Shown here one piece after another: positions 35,101 through 45,421 of a stretch of DNA of 64,000 nucleotides. The number at the start of each line of letters is the position of its first letter. The stretch's first letter is position 1. The translations under genes and the position numbers were made by a program. The stretch comes from Chlamydomonas sphaeroides (lineage: Eukaryota > Chlorophyta > Chlorophyceae > Chlamydomonadales > Chlamydomonadaceae): contig BDDC01000058.1 of NCBI GenBank assembly GCA_001662425.1, forward strand, positions 55,709 to 119,708, read 5' to 3'. The notes below the pieces were generated by a model that did not search any database, was not told the origin of the DNA, and was given only the letters and a program-made list of their open reading frames with translations.

Positions 35101-37210
35101 AGCGGGCGCCAGCACGCCCTCCGGCAACCTCTCCTTCCTACTCTCTCCCAAATGCCGCTGCCCCCTCCCCTTGTCGCCCCCAGGTGGAGAACCAGGAGGG
35201 CATCCAGAACTTCGATGACATCCTGGCCAAGACGGACAGCGTCATGGTGGCACGCGGTGACCTGGGCATGGAGATCCCAACCGAGAAGATCTTCCTGGCG
35301 CAGAAGATGATGATCCAAAAGTGCAACTACGCGGGTGAGGCCCTCGCCCGCCCCCGCACGCAGCGCCCACCCCGCCTCAGTCCCGCGCCCTGACCGCCAA
35401 GCCTGCCTTGGCCGCCTCGAGCCAACCTGCTGCGCCTCGCCTCCCCGCCTCATCCCAACCCCGCTGCCCCCGCTGCCGTGCTCCGCGCTTGTCGCAGGTA
35501 AGCCCGTCATCACGGCGACGCAGATGTTGGAGAGCATGATCAAGAACCCGCGGCCCACTCGCGCTGAGGCCACGGACGTGGCCAACGCCGTGCTGGACGG
35601 CACCGACTGCGTCATGCTTTCGGGCGAGACGGCGGCGGGCAACTTCCCCGTGGAGGCCGTCAAGGTCAGGCGCTGCAGGGGCGGAGATGCGTGCGGCCAG
35701 GGGGCCGAATGAATAGGATGTCAGGCCTGTGCTCGGACCTCACGCGGCCGCTGCGCCCCACCCGCACCGCCCGTCCCATCCCATCCCCAGGTCATGACCA
35801 AGATCTGCCGCGAGGCGGAGGCCTCCCTGGACTACTACGCCATGTTCAAGCAGATCCTCAAGCAGGCGCCCATGCCCATGAGCCCGCTCGAGTCGCTCGC
35901 GTCATCCGCCGTGCGCACGGCGCACAAGGTGAGCGCCGCCGCCGCGCCGCCGCTCCTCTGCAACCGCAGCAACCGCGCGCACTGGCTAGCCGCCGGGTGC
36001 CAACCCGCGCCCCCGTGCCCCACGCACGCAGATCGCCAGCCCCTTCCCCGCCCCTCCCCGGCCTCCCTCTGCACGGCCCTGAGTCACGCGCCTCACGCCC
36101 TCGCCCCTCGCCCTCGCCCCTGCCCCTACCTTCCCCCCTTTGTCACTGCTCTCGCAACCTCTACCTATTTTAAACCCCCCTTGCCTTCCCCCCTTGTCAT
36201 CCACCCCAACCCCAGGTGCACGCCTCGCTCATCGTGGTGCTCACGCGCGAGGGCTCCACCGCCCGCCTGGTGGCCAAGTACCGCCCGCTAGTGCCCGTCC
36301 TCACGGTGGCGGTGCCGGTGCTCACCACCGACTCGCTCACCTGGACCTGCTCGGGCGAGGCGCCGGCGCGCCAGGTGCGGCAGCTGGCGGGGGGAGGGGG
36401 ATGCGGCATGGGGGTGGAGGCGAGGGCATGGGGACGGGGAGGAGGCATGGGGGCGGGGGAAGCGGCCGGTGGTTTGCTGCGACAGCACGGGGCGGGCAAG
36501 CGGGTATGGGTGAGGAAAGGGCGTGTGCAGGCTCAGCGGGGCGGCGCCCCCGGGGCTGAGCCGGCTCTCGGGCCGCGCCCGGTCACGGGTGCTCTTCCAA
36601 CCCCGCTTTGTCTGGATGCTGAAGATGGCTCTTGTCTGTACTCTGTGGAGGGCTCGAGCCAGCGCGCCCACCACAGCCCGTGCCGCGCCCCCGTGTTCAC
36701 CCCGCAGTGCCTGGTCACTCGCGGCCTCATCCCCGTGCTGGCGGAGGGCAGCGCGCGCGCCACGGACAGCGACACCACGGACGAGATCCTGGCCGCCGCC
36801 ATTGAGCACGCCAAGGTGCGGCCGAGGGGCGGGGGCCGCGGGGCAGGCAGGCGGGCCGCGGCGCAGGGCGGGAGGGCAGGTGGCCTCGAGGCTCGGTGCG
36901 GTGCCCCGAACTGCCGTGGAGGTGGCTCGGCGACGTGGCTATGTGCCGTACCGCGGACACCGGGAGGAGCGCTTGCAGCCTCGCATGTAGCCTCGCGTGT
37001 CTTGCGCGTCGCCGCAACCTCCCCCCCCCTCCTAACACCGGTATGTGCCTGACTAGTTCGCTACTCCCTCGGTACTTCCCCCCAACACCGCATACCTCTT
37101 CCTCCCCTTCCCGTGCCCAGGCGATGCGCTACTGTGCCAAGGGCGACTCGATCGTGGCGCTGCACCGCATCGGCAACGCCTCGGTCATCAAGATCGTGGA
37201 CATCAAGTAG
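32160..37210 (+). CDS. Pyruvate kinase, plant cytosolic type
   Basis: Last step of glycolysis: phosphoenolpyruvate + ADP to pyruvate + ATP. Fourteen exons, all in phase, 508 aa, close to the usual cytosolic plant length: 32160-32222, 32290-32406, 32527-32598, 32668-32789, 32937-33006, 33866-33933, 34230-34389, 34791-34832, 35184-35334, 35498-35664, 35791-35928, 36216-36374, 36708-36815, 37121-37210. Active-site elements are intact: VARFNFSHG (Arg48, Asn50, Ser52), MLDTKGPEIRTG (Asp82), IKIISKVEN (Lys238, Glu240), MVARGDLGMEIP (Asp264) and ITATQMLESM (Thr296). The C-terminal domain ends IKIVDIK. There is no plastid leader: the protein starts MVSLGLETVLAG, directly before the catalytic barrel. 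Intron 1 uses a GC donor (AAG|GCAAGC, 32223). Confidence 0.97.
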
Positions 37211-38140
37211 AGCTGCGCGGCAACACACAGCTGTACGGCGGTGCGGCATCACATCCGTACGGAGATGACACCGCTGTGCGGCGCCGTTGATATACAAGAA
37301 CAGCTCGGGCGGCGGGAGGGCCGAGGGACAGGGCGTGGGGCGCGGACAGGTGGGGTCGGCGGGCAGGGGCAGGGCCCGCACGTAACATGACGCGGCGGGT
37401 CGGCCGTCCCTGGCGGCTGGCGGCTGTACGCGCTGTCGAAGGTATGGGTTGGGGCGGCGGCGGTGCTGCGGCGCAGTGGGGCCCAGGAGGGAGGAGGCGC
37501 TCCAATGGGGCCCAGGAGGGCGCGGGGGGCGTGGGTGGTTACGGCGGCGGTACGGCTGCCGAGGCATACGGAGAGATCTCATGCGCACGCGCACCGCTGC
37601 GCCGGACGTTGCGGGGCGGGCCGCTGCGGCCGCGGCCCCGGCGCTCCTCCGCGCCATACATATGCTCGGTGCGGCGTTGCGGCGCAGCGGGACTGTTGCG
37701 CTGCCTCGTCTTCGTCTTACTGGTTGGAGTTGAGGGCGTGTCGTGGTGCTGCTGGGGCGTGTCGTACGGGCGTGGCACGTGGGTAGGCGCGACGCCGTGC
37801 GGCCCGGGCTCCCCCGCTGCCGCGTAGCGGTGGCGGGGCGGCCATGTTGGCCGCTGCCCGGCGGCCCGCGGCCGCCGAGAGAAGAATGCCGGTTTGCTTT
37901 CGTCGTCGCTGGGGGTTCTTGCGGCCGGTCAGCGCCGGTCGCGGACCCGTGCCTGGATAGCGTAGCAATTCGAGGGAGGTGCCGTTCATCGTTCGCTCGT
38001 TGCTGCAACGGTTGCATGCTCCGCTGTGCCGGATTGGGCGGCAGCGGGCCGCTGGCCCGCGGCGGCGGCGAGCCTCGGAGGCGGGCACGTGCGTGTGAGT
38101 GCGTGTGAGGGTGCCACGGTCGCGCGTATCGCGACGGGCG

Positions 38141-38145
38141 TGTAA
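38141..38145 (+). terminator. Candidate TGTAA poly(A) signal for pyruvate kinase
   Basis: First TGTAA downstream of the stop codon, about 930 nt away. Long 3' UTRs are common in these algae, but this is only a pentamer match. Confidence 0.35.
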
Positions 38146-38883
38146 AGCTGCAACGCGCTGCCGACCAGAAGGTGGTGCCAGACTTCTCGCACGGTGATCC
38201 GGCCCGGCCCTAGGTACTGCTCCGATGGCACCCCTGTCCAGGTCCTCCCATGTGGGTCAGGTCCACACGTGGCCAACAGGCCATGCGGGGCGTGCTGCGC
38301 GGCCACGGCCGGCGAGGACGCGTACGCCCTTTTGACCTGACCCGGAGTTGGGAGGCAGGGGCCCAACCCCGTCACTGGCCGATAGCGTGGGCTCTCCTCG
38401 CGGGCTTCATCGCGCAGGGGGTCGGCCCAGAAGGATAGCCTGAGCGACGGCCTGCATGCCCACGGCGCCGCTGTTCAAGCCGGGCTTCAGGCCTACATGA
38501 GTGCTGACGGTGCCGGCAGCACCTAGAGGCCGGCCACCAGAAGACGGGCGCCCAGCTGGGGCGTGAACTGGCCATGGGCAAGAAGGGCTGGTGACAGCTG
38601 TATGTCAGCCATGGAAGTCATTGTCGTGGAAGCCATTGAAGGCAACGCCGTGGCTAGTGGCGGAAGGGGGTGCCGCCAGTACTCCCAGCACGCCGACTCG
38701 CCACTGGGGCAGGGTACTAGTACTGACGGGGCGTCGTGTGGGGAGCAGCGGCTGCGAGGCACGGGGTGATGGAGGCAGCAGGGCGTGCCAGGAGGTGTAC
38801 GTAATTTAACTAAATGGAAGCCGTGGGTGGTGGGGGCTCAGGGGCTGGCCTGCGAAGCCCAGCCCGCACCGTCAAGCGATACT

Positions 38884-38962
38884 CCGCCAACGATATTGGT
38901 TGGGCGGCTGGTCAGCAGGAGACGCAGCACGAAGTTGAGCATGAGGTGATGCCCTCTGCCTC
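38884..38962 (+). repeat. Inverted repeat arm A (partner about 40583-40685)
   Basis: The reverse complement matches 40583-40685, sharing AGAGGGCATCACCTCATGCT and CTGACCAGCCGCCCAACCA-like blocks. The right copy has an extra ~20 bp where a short segment (GACCAG / CCCCTG) is repeated. Probably a transposon-derived segment. Confidence 0.75.
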
Positions 38963-39633
38963 CCTTGCCGCCGCGCCACCGCAGCCGTCGCACGACGACG
39001 GTAACGGCGCCGCCGCTGGCGGCGCCGATGCGGGGAACGGCGCCCACGGCGGCTTGTGTGGCCTCCACTGAGCAGCACAAGCAGGTGTGTAGGCTGAACA
39101 GGGGACTCGTGCTGGGCTGCAGGCCGCATGTGACCACCCGCATGGTGGCCCGCATGGTGGCTCTCTTACTGTAGAACCAGCTTGCAAGTCAGTGAACGGT
39201 ATGTGCCCGTGACCCAGCTGCCAGGCCGGGCGCCCTCACCATGTGCCTGCGCCTCATTCACCCGCCGTGCCTGCCGCCGCCTCCCTTCCTTGCCCACGCC
39301 CGCTGCCAGCCGGACGCGTGCATGACGAGCACCACCGCCCGGCTGCGTATGAACCGGGCAAGAGGGGCGCGACTCTGGGCCGGGGGAGTGCGCAGCGCTG
39401 GGAGGGGTGCGGCAAGGGTTGCTGCTAATGCGTGGGGTATCGGTTCCTGTACCTATCGCCTCTTCGAGGGAATATCTTACCTTTCGGGGTTGAAACAATA
39501 TCTGACACATGACGCCCTGGGCCATCATGGCTGTGAACGGCACCCCCGGATTTCATCCGGATCCCTGTGACCCCCTTTGACCTTCTGGTATCAGGCCTGG
39601 CGGTTGGCAGCTTTGCGCCGTTGCCTCTGCCTT

Positions 39634-39697
39634 GTCTGCCTCTGCCTTGTAAGGGTTCTGGCATCACCGGTTCCGTCGCGAGGGCGTTGTGCCTTAG
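39634..39697 (+). repeat. Inverted repeat arm B (partner about 40525-40588)
   Basis: The reverse complement matches 40525-40588 (core CTCTGCCTTGTAAGGGTTCT then GGCATCA). In the right-hand copy arms A and B are joined directly, whereas on the left they are 670 bp apart. Confidence 0.75.
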
Positions 39698-40088
39698 CGC
39701 CGCGCTCCTAAGGGGAAGGAATGCAACACGGGGAGGGGGGTTGCCGGAATGCGGCCCCTTGTAGTTCGTCAGATCCTGGACCAAATGCTCCAAGGCGGCG
39801 GGCCAGCGGAGGTCGCGGAGGGGTCCGGTCATCCGTCACGCGCACTGGTCAGGATACGGCGTGAGGCACTGGGGTCGGCGCGTCCCCGGCCCGCCGCACC
39901 GGCTATGGGGACTTGGGGAGGGAGGCAGGCTGGCAGGGTAAGCGCAAGCGGGCTGGCTGGCCGGGAGTCGCGCAGGCAATATCGGCTGCATACGTAGAAC
40001 GACGGGGTGGGGGTGGGGTGGGAGTGGTACAAATAGGTAGAGATTGCGAGAGCAGGGGGGTGGCGGGGGGGGGGGGGGGGGGGGGGGG

Positions 40089-40509
40089 NNNNNNNNNNNN
40101 NNNNNNNNNNNNNNNNNNNNNNNNNNNNNNNNNNNNNNNNNNNNNNNNNNNNNNNNNNNNNNNNNNNNNNNNNNNNNNNNNNNNNNNNNNNNNNNNNNNN
40201 NNNNNNNNNNNNNNNNNNNNNNNNNNNNNNNNNNNNNNNNNNNNNNNNNNNNNNNNNNNNNNNNNNNNNNNNNNNNNNNNNNNNNNNNNNNNNNNNNNNN
40301 NNNNNNNNNNNNNNNNNNNNNNNNNNNNNNNNNNNNNNNNNNNNNNNNNNNNNNNNNNNNNNNNNNNNNNNNNNNNNNNNNNNNNNNNNNNNNNNNNNNN
40401 NNNNNNNNNNNNNNNNNNNNNNNNNNNNNNNNNNNNNNNNNNNNNNNNNNNNNNNNNNNNNNNNNNNNNNNNNNNNNNNNNNNNNNNNNNNNNNNNNNNN
40501 NNNNNNNNN
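40089..40509. other. Assembly gap
   Basis: 421 N, preceded by a G-homopolymer (about 40068-40088) that looks like a sequencing artefact. It lies between the inverted repeat arms, so the gap may hide or reflect a collapsed mobile element. Confidence 0.98.
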
Positions 40510-40524
40510 CGGCGGAGGCGATAG

Positions 40525-40685
40525 GCACTAGCACACGACGGCCTCACGACAGAACCGATGATGCCAGAACCCTTACAAGGCAGAGGCAGAGGGCATCACC
40601 TCATGCTGCGACTTCGTGCTGGGAACCCTGTTGACCAGGGGTCTCCCCTGCTGTTGACCAGCCGCCCAACCATACCGTTAGCGGG
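40525..40685 (-). repeat. Compact inverted copy joining arms B and A
   Basis: Contiguous inverted copy of 39634-39697 and 38884-38962 lacking the ~670 bp between them on the left, like an internally deleted element. Confidence 0.7.
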
Positions 40686-41271
40686 GGTCTCCCCTGCCTG
40701 GCACGACCCGCAACAACAGCTGCAGGTGCCGGTATACATGCCAGCACCGCCCAGACGAACAACAAGTAACCGACAAACTCTGCGGCGGCGGGTAGCGACT
40801 GTAAACGGCAAACGTGTGGCGCCTGCCGACCCACTGGTCAGACCGCCACTGTCGTCATTTGTCTGGACACATCGCTTGCGTTTATGGTTTGTATTGAGCG
40901 ATTGGTCGCCTTGCAGCTCGTTGCGGCGCGGCGGAGCTGACTCGCCAAATTCACAGTGGTAAGGGTCGCTGCGGCAAAGTCCGGACAAGCACAGCATCGA
41001 AAACCTCTACTCTTGCTTTACAGACGCACTTATCTTATCGGCAACCTTTAGCTAAGCCACGCGGCCAAAGTTTCATAGTTTGTTCGGCCGTCGCCTCGGC
41101 TCCAAGCTGGGGCCCATATCTCTGCCCGATGCTGCTCCTAGCTGCTTGGCAGGACTCGGGAGGCCTCCTCGGCCTCCTGGAGGAACGAAGGTCCCGCACG
41201 ACCGCGGAGGACTTTGCGGAGCAACCCTTGCAAGCTTACAACAAGCAGAGGAGTTGAATTACTCCGCGGAG

Positions 41272-44200
41272 ATGTGGGCTGCCGAAGAGCCTCGTGGAGT
41301 TCGCGGAACTGCCGCTTTGCTCTGTGGCATTCTTGCTTTCGGAACAGCCGGTGCTTGGGCGCTTGGGCTCTCCTTTCTAGCAGTTGCGCAGGGCGTGTTA
41401 CTGGTGATAGTGTCGCTCGTCGCCCTGGCGAGATGGCATCATCCTCCCTCAGCGACAGCAGCCGCAAGCGGTGGCCCGACCGACACAATCAACGTTGTTC
41501 GCGCGCTCGCCACGCAGTCGCGGGTACCATACGGCTCACGGCAGCTGCGCACACGGGCCCCTGTGGCCGCTGGTGCCGCGCCGTCCCTGTCGCCGTCCAG
41601 TCCGACCGTCTTGTCGGCCCGGCACAGCAAGCCGTTAGCACAACCTGTCGCCGGAAAGTCCAGCTTCCCTTCCAGCAGCAGCAGCCTCAAGGCGCCGCTG
41701 GGCCTTAGCCGCAGCACGATCGTCGAAGATGCAGAGTACCCAGCCCCCGGCACCCAGGTGCGTGCGCTTCTCGCAACGGCCAGGCCCCATGCGCCTTTCC
41801 TTCAATCCTTCCCTACTGCATGCTTTCCACCGAATCTCACACCAACCCTCACTCCCCGCCACACGCTGCAGACCGTCATGGAACTCAAAATCGAAACAGT
41901 GAAATTGGGCGCGCGGCAGCTGCGCTACAGGCGCTACCAGCCCACAGACCGGCTGCCACCGCCGCCGCAGCCGCCGCCGCAGCCGGTTCATACTGCGGGA
42001 CCGCCTGTGTACTACAGCCATCAGTACCAGGAATACCACTCCGGCGGCGTAGCGGCTGCAAGCCGCGACGCCCAAATCTGCGAGCTGGCGGCCACCGCCG
42101 CCGCCGGTGTGCCGCTGACGGCCGCGACGGCGCTGGCGTTCCGTGCGACAGCGCCGCACCACGCCGCCACCCCGACGGCGCCGTCGCTCGCATCCGCTGC
42201 CTCCGCCGTGCGCGTCAGCATCAAGGTGCCGTGGGCGCAACCCTCTGCGCTCGACGCCACGGCGGGCGGCAGCCCCGCCGGCGGCAGCGGGCTGGGCCTG
42301 CTGGAGAGCCTCAACCAGGCCCTGTCGTGTGGCTCTGGCTACATGGTCGTCGGCGCCGCCGTACGGCCCGGCTGCATGATGGTGCAGCTAGAGTTGCTGC
42401 AGAGCGGCGCCGCCGGCCACGGCGGCGTGCGCGCCCTGGCCAGCGGCGGCACCTCCGCGGCGGAGACGGCGTCGGAACTGGCGCGGTGTGTGCGGCTGGC
42501 GGTGCCACCGGGCGTCGGCGCCGACGGCGCCGCGGAGGAGGTCCTGATGTGCGTCGCCGGGGGCCCGTCCTATCGCGTGCACGTTGGCGGCGGCGCCGTG
42601 GCGGGGGGCGGCCCGTTAGATCTCCTGCTGGCGGCGGCGCCGCCGGCCTGGGCCGCAGACGTGCGGTTGATCCCGGACGCGCCCGCTGTCGTCTTGTCGG
42701 CTGCCGTGGAGGGCGCGCCGTCGGAGCTCGTGATTGAGTTCACTGCTTCGGTGGCATTCGGCGGCTCGGTTGAGGCGGCGGCGCTGGCGGCGGCGCTGAC
42801 GGAGGCGGCGCAGGCTGCCGTCGTCGCCTCGCCTCATCACGGCGCCGCTGACGGCTGGCAGCTTATTGCCCTTTGCCAGGGCCGCAGCCTGCCGCTGAGG
42901 TCCGCCGTGGCACGAGTGGTGAGTCGCCGGCACGGTCCGCTGCTACTGGCTCTGCACATAGCCCGTCGTCGTCCCTTGCTGCAACCCGGCTGAGCCAACC
43001 CGAGCGCTGTGCTATGCTCTGCGCTGGCGCCGTCCTCCCTGCTGGCGCCGTCCTCCCTGCCCTCTGTCGTCACCTCGGCACCCTCCCGGCCGCCACTCCA
43101 TGCAGGCCGCTGGCGGCGAGGTGCACCTGACAGTGACCGTGGCCGGCGCCGCCGAGGCCGTGGTCGCCTCGCGCTGCGGCCTCGCGCAGCTGTCCCTGGA
43201 GTTGTGGCACGGCGTGCGACCGCTGGCCCGCGCGCCCACGCTCGCGCTGCTTCCCGGCGGCGGCGCCGCCGGCGTGGCGGCCGAGGTCTGCGGGCTGCGG
43301 CTGCGCGGCGGCTTTGCCGCGCCGGCGGACGAGGAGGACCGTGGCTGGGAGCAGCTACTGGAGGACCTGGCGGCGCTCGAGCTGTACGCCGCCGCCGCGG
43401 CCGGCGCGGCGGCGGTGCCGGCGGCGGCAGCGGCGGCCCCGCCGCCGTTGCAGCTTGGCAGCGCCGACATGTCGGGGCCACTGCTGGCGATGCTGGCGGG
43501 ACAACACGGCGCGGCGCAGCGCGGGACCATGGTCACCCTCGGCGCCCACCTGTTGTCGTACACGGTGTCCCTGGGCATGCCGCACACCGCCGCCGCCGCG
43601 CGCGCCGCGCTGCGCGCGCTGGGTGTCGGCCTGGCGGAGGCGGACGCCGCCGCCATCGCCGCCGGCGTCGCCGGTGACGAGCGCGACCCGGTCCTAGGCA
43701 TGCCGCTGGTACATCTTTCCGTACTGTCGGGCAGTCTGACTACGCTGCGCGCCGTGCTGGCGTGGGCGGCCGAGGACGGCGTGCCTGCAGCCGTGCTGCT
43801 GCGGCCGCACGCCGGTATGGACCTGCCTGCGCTGGCGGCTGTGGTGGCCGCCGGCGCGCCGCCGGGCGGCAAGCTGGCCTCGTACCCGGACCGCGTGGCG
43901 GCGGCGGTGCGGCTGTACATAGCCGGCGCGGAGCATGACGACGCCGACAACGATGTGGGTTGCGACCAGTCCACCGTCAAGCCGCTGCCGGCCGCCGGCG
44001 TGCCCGCGAATGCAGCGGCCCCGCAGCCACGGGACGCGGCGGTGACGTTTGACGCCGCCGCCGCCAAGGGCCCGACAGTGGCCCTGCTGGCACGGCCGCG
44101 GCCCGCCGCGGCCGGCGGGCTGGCGGGGTGGCTGCTGGTGGTGCTGTTCGGCTACCGGGACCCCGCCCGCGAGGCGCGCTTCCGGGCGTTCGTGCAGCCG

Positions 44201-45421
44201 TACGACAGACACGTGGTGACGTACTGGGCGCCGCTGATGTGCAGCCTGCTGGCGGCGGCGCTGCTTCGGCAGCTGCGCGGCGACGGTGGCGATCCGGCGG
44301 AGACGCCCGCGGCGCTGCTGTTCGCCTGGACGTACCTGCCGCTGAGCGCCAGCCTGCTGGCCTTCCCGTGAGTGCCGCCGCACCGGGCCGACCCTCCCGC
44401 CGCGCCGGCCGACACCTTGCCAAGCGGCCGACCTCCCACGCGCGCCGGGCCGTTGCCCTCGCTGCCCGCCTGTGTGCCTGCCACTCGCATGTCCCTCGCC
44501 TAACTCACCGCCTTCCCATCCCTGCCCCCCTGCCCGGCCCCCGACCCGCAGCGCCGCCACCACTGCCGCGCTGCCCCGCTGGTGGCTGCTGTGCGGTCTG
44601 GGCCGGCTGTCGGCCAAGGCCGCCTGCTGCGCGGGGCTGCTGCCCACACCCGCGAGCATGGTGACCTACACACGCAGCGGAGTCACCACAGTCACCGACA
44701 CCATCCTGCCGGCCCTGGCTGAGCGGGTGAGCCGCCCCGGGCCGCCCCGCGCTGTGCAGCCTGCTGCCCCATCGTGGCTGCCCCATGGCGGCGAGCATGC
44801 GCGCGTGCACGCGTGCCTATGCCGCTGCGCGTGCGCCTGGCCTGCCCACCGAGGGCCTGCACACCATGGGCCCCGCACACTACCGGCGGCACGACAAGGA
44901 GGCACCGTACGGGAGACGTGGCCGGCGCCGCCCGAGGCTTAGCGCGTCGCGCGCCCAGCGGTGTCGCCCTGCAGGCCAGCCTCTCTTGGGGCGAGGCCAG
45001 CAGCGCGCCCGGCAGAACGCGCCTCGTGCCGCACGCCCTCCTGCTCACGCGCCGCCCCCTTAACCGCTCGCCTCCCATCCCCGTTCCCTCTTGCCCGCTC
45101 TTCCCTCTCCCGCAGCTGCCGTGCGGCTGGGCCGGCATCGCCGTGCGCCTGCTTGACATCTCCTGCCAGGCCTACTTCGCCTACGTGACTGGCATTGCGC
45201 CCAGCCCCGCCGCCGCGCTGCTGCGCTGCTCGCTCCGGCTGGCGCTCTACATGCTGTGTGCGGCGGTCGCCGAGCTGCGGCTGCGACGGCGCTTCGAGTC
45301 CGACGAGGCGCACGCGGCCGCGGCGGAAGAGTCGGGCGCCGCGGCGAAGGGCGTGGCGGCGGCCGCGGCGGCTGCTGGCGGCGACGGCGGCGTGGTAGCC
45401 ACGGCACGAGCGTTCGCATGA
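41272..45421 (+). CDS. Unknown large membrane protein, Ala-rich, multi-pass C-terminus
   Basis: No family recognised. Five exons keep phase to give 1,091 aa: 41272-41757, 41872-42918, 43106-44367, 44552-44726, 45116-45421. The first in-frame ATG is 41272; the frame opens upstream only from a TTG. The N-terminus has two hydrophobic stretches (about residues 15-50, TAALLCGILAFGTAGAW then LAVAQGVLLVIVSLVAL). The long middle is Ala/Gly-rich; one segment (GMPLVHLSVLSGSLTTLRAV) resembles a single ankyrin repeat. The last ~250 residues carry several likely helices (WLLVVLFGY, YWAPLMCSLLAAALL, LLFAWTYLPLSASLLAFP, LLRCSLRLALYMLCAAVAEL) and short loops rich in Arg. The first intron is 114 nt without stops, so retention would add 38 residues in frame. 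The protein is probably lineage-specific; no function is proposed. Confidence 0.7.

Larger units (their letters stand above)
37211..41271. other. Repeat-rich intergenic region
   Basis: Four kilobases without a supportable gene. It holds the pyruvate kinase 3' UTR, an inverted-repeat family (38884-38962, 39634-39697, 40525-40685), an assembly gap, and the promoter/5' UTR of the next gene (about 40700-41271, AT-richer). A minus-strand reading around 38375-38110 looks protein-like over about 85 residues but has no supported start, splice structure or recognisable family. Confidence 0.6.

Noticed and set aside
41080..41271. Upstream extension of the unknown membrane protein
   Set aside because: The frame is open but starts with TTG, and no ATG precedes 41272; it is treated as 5' UTR.
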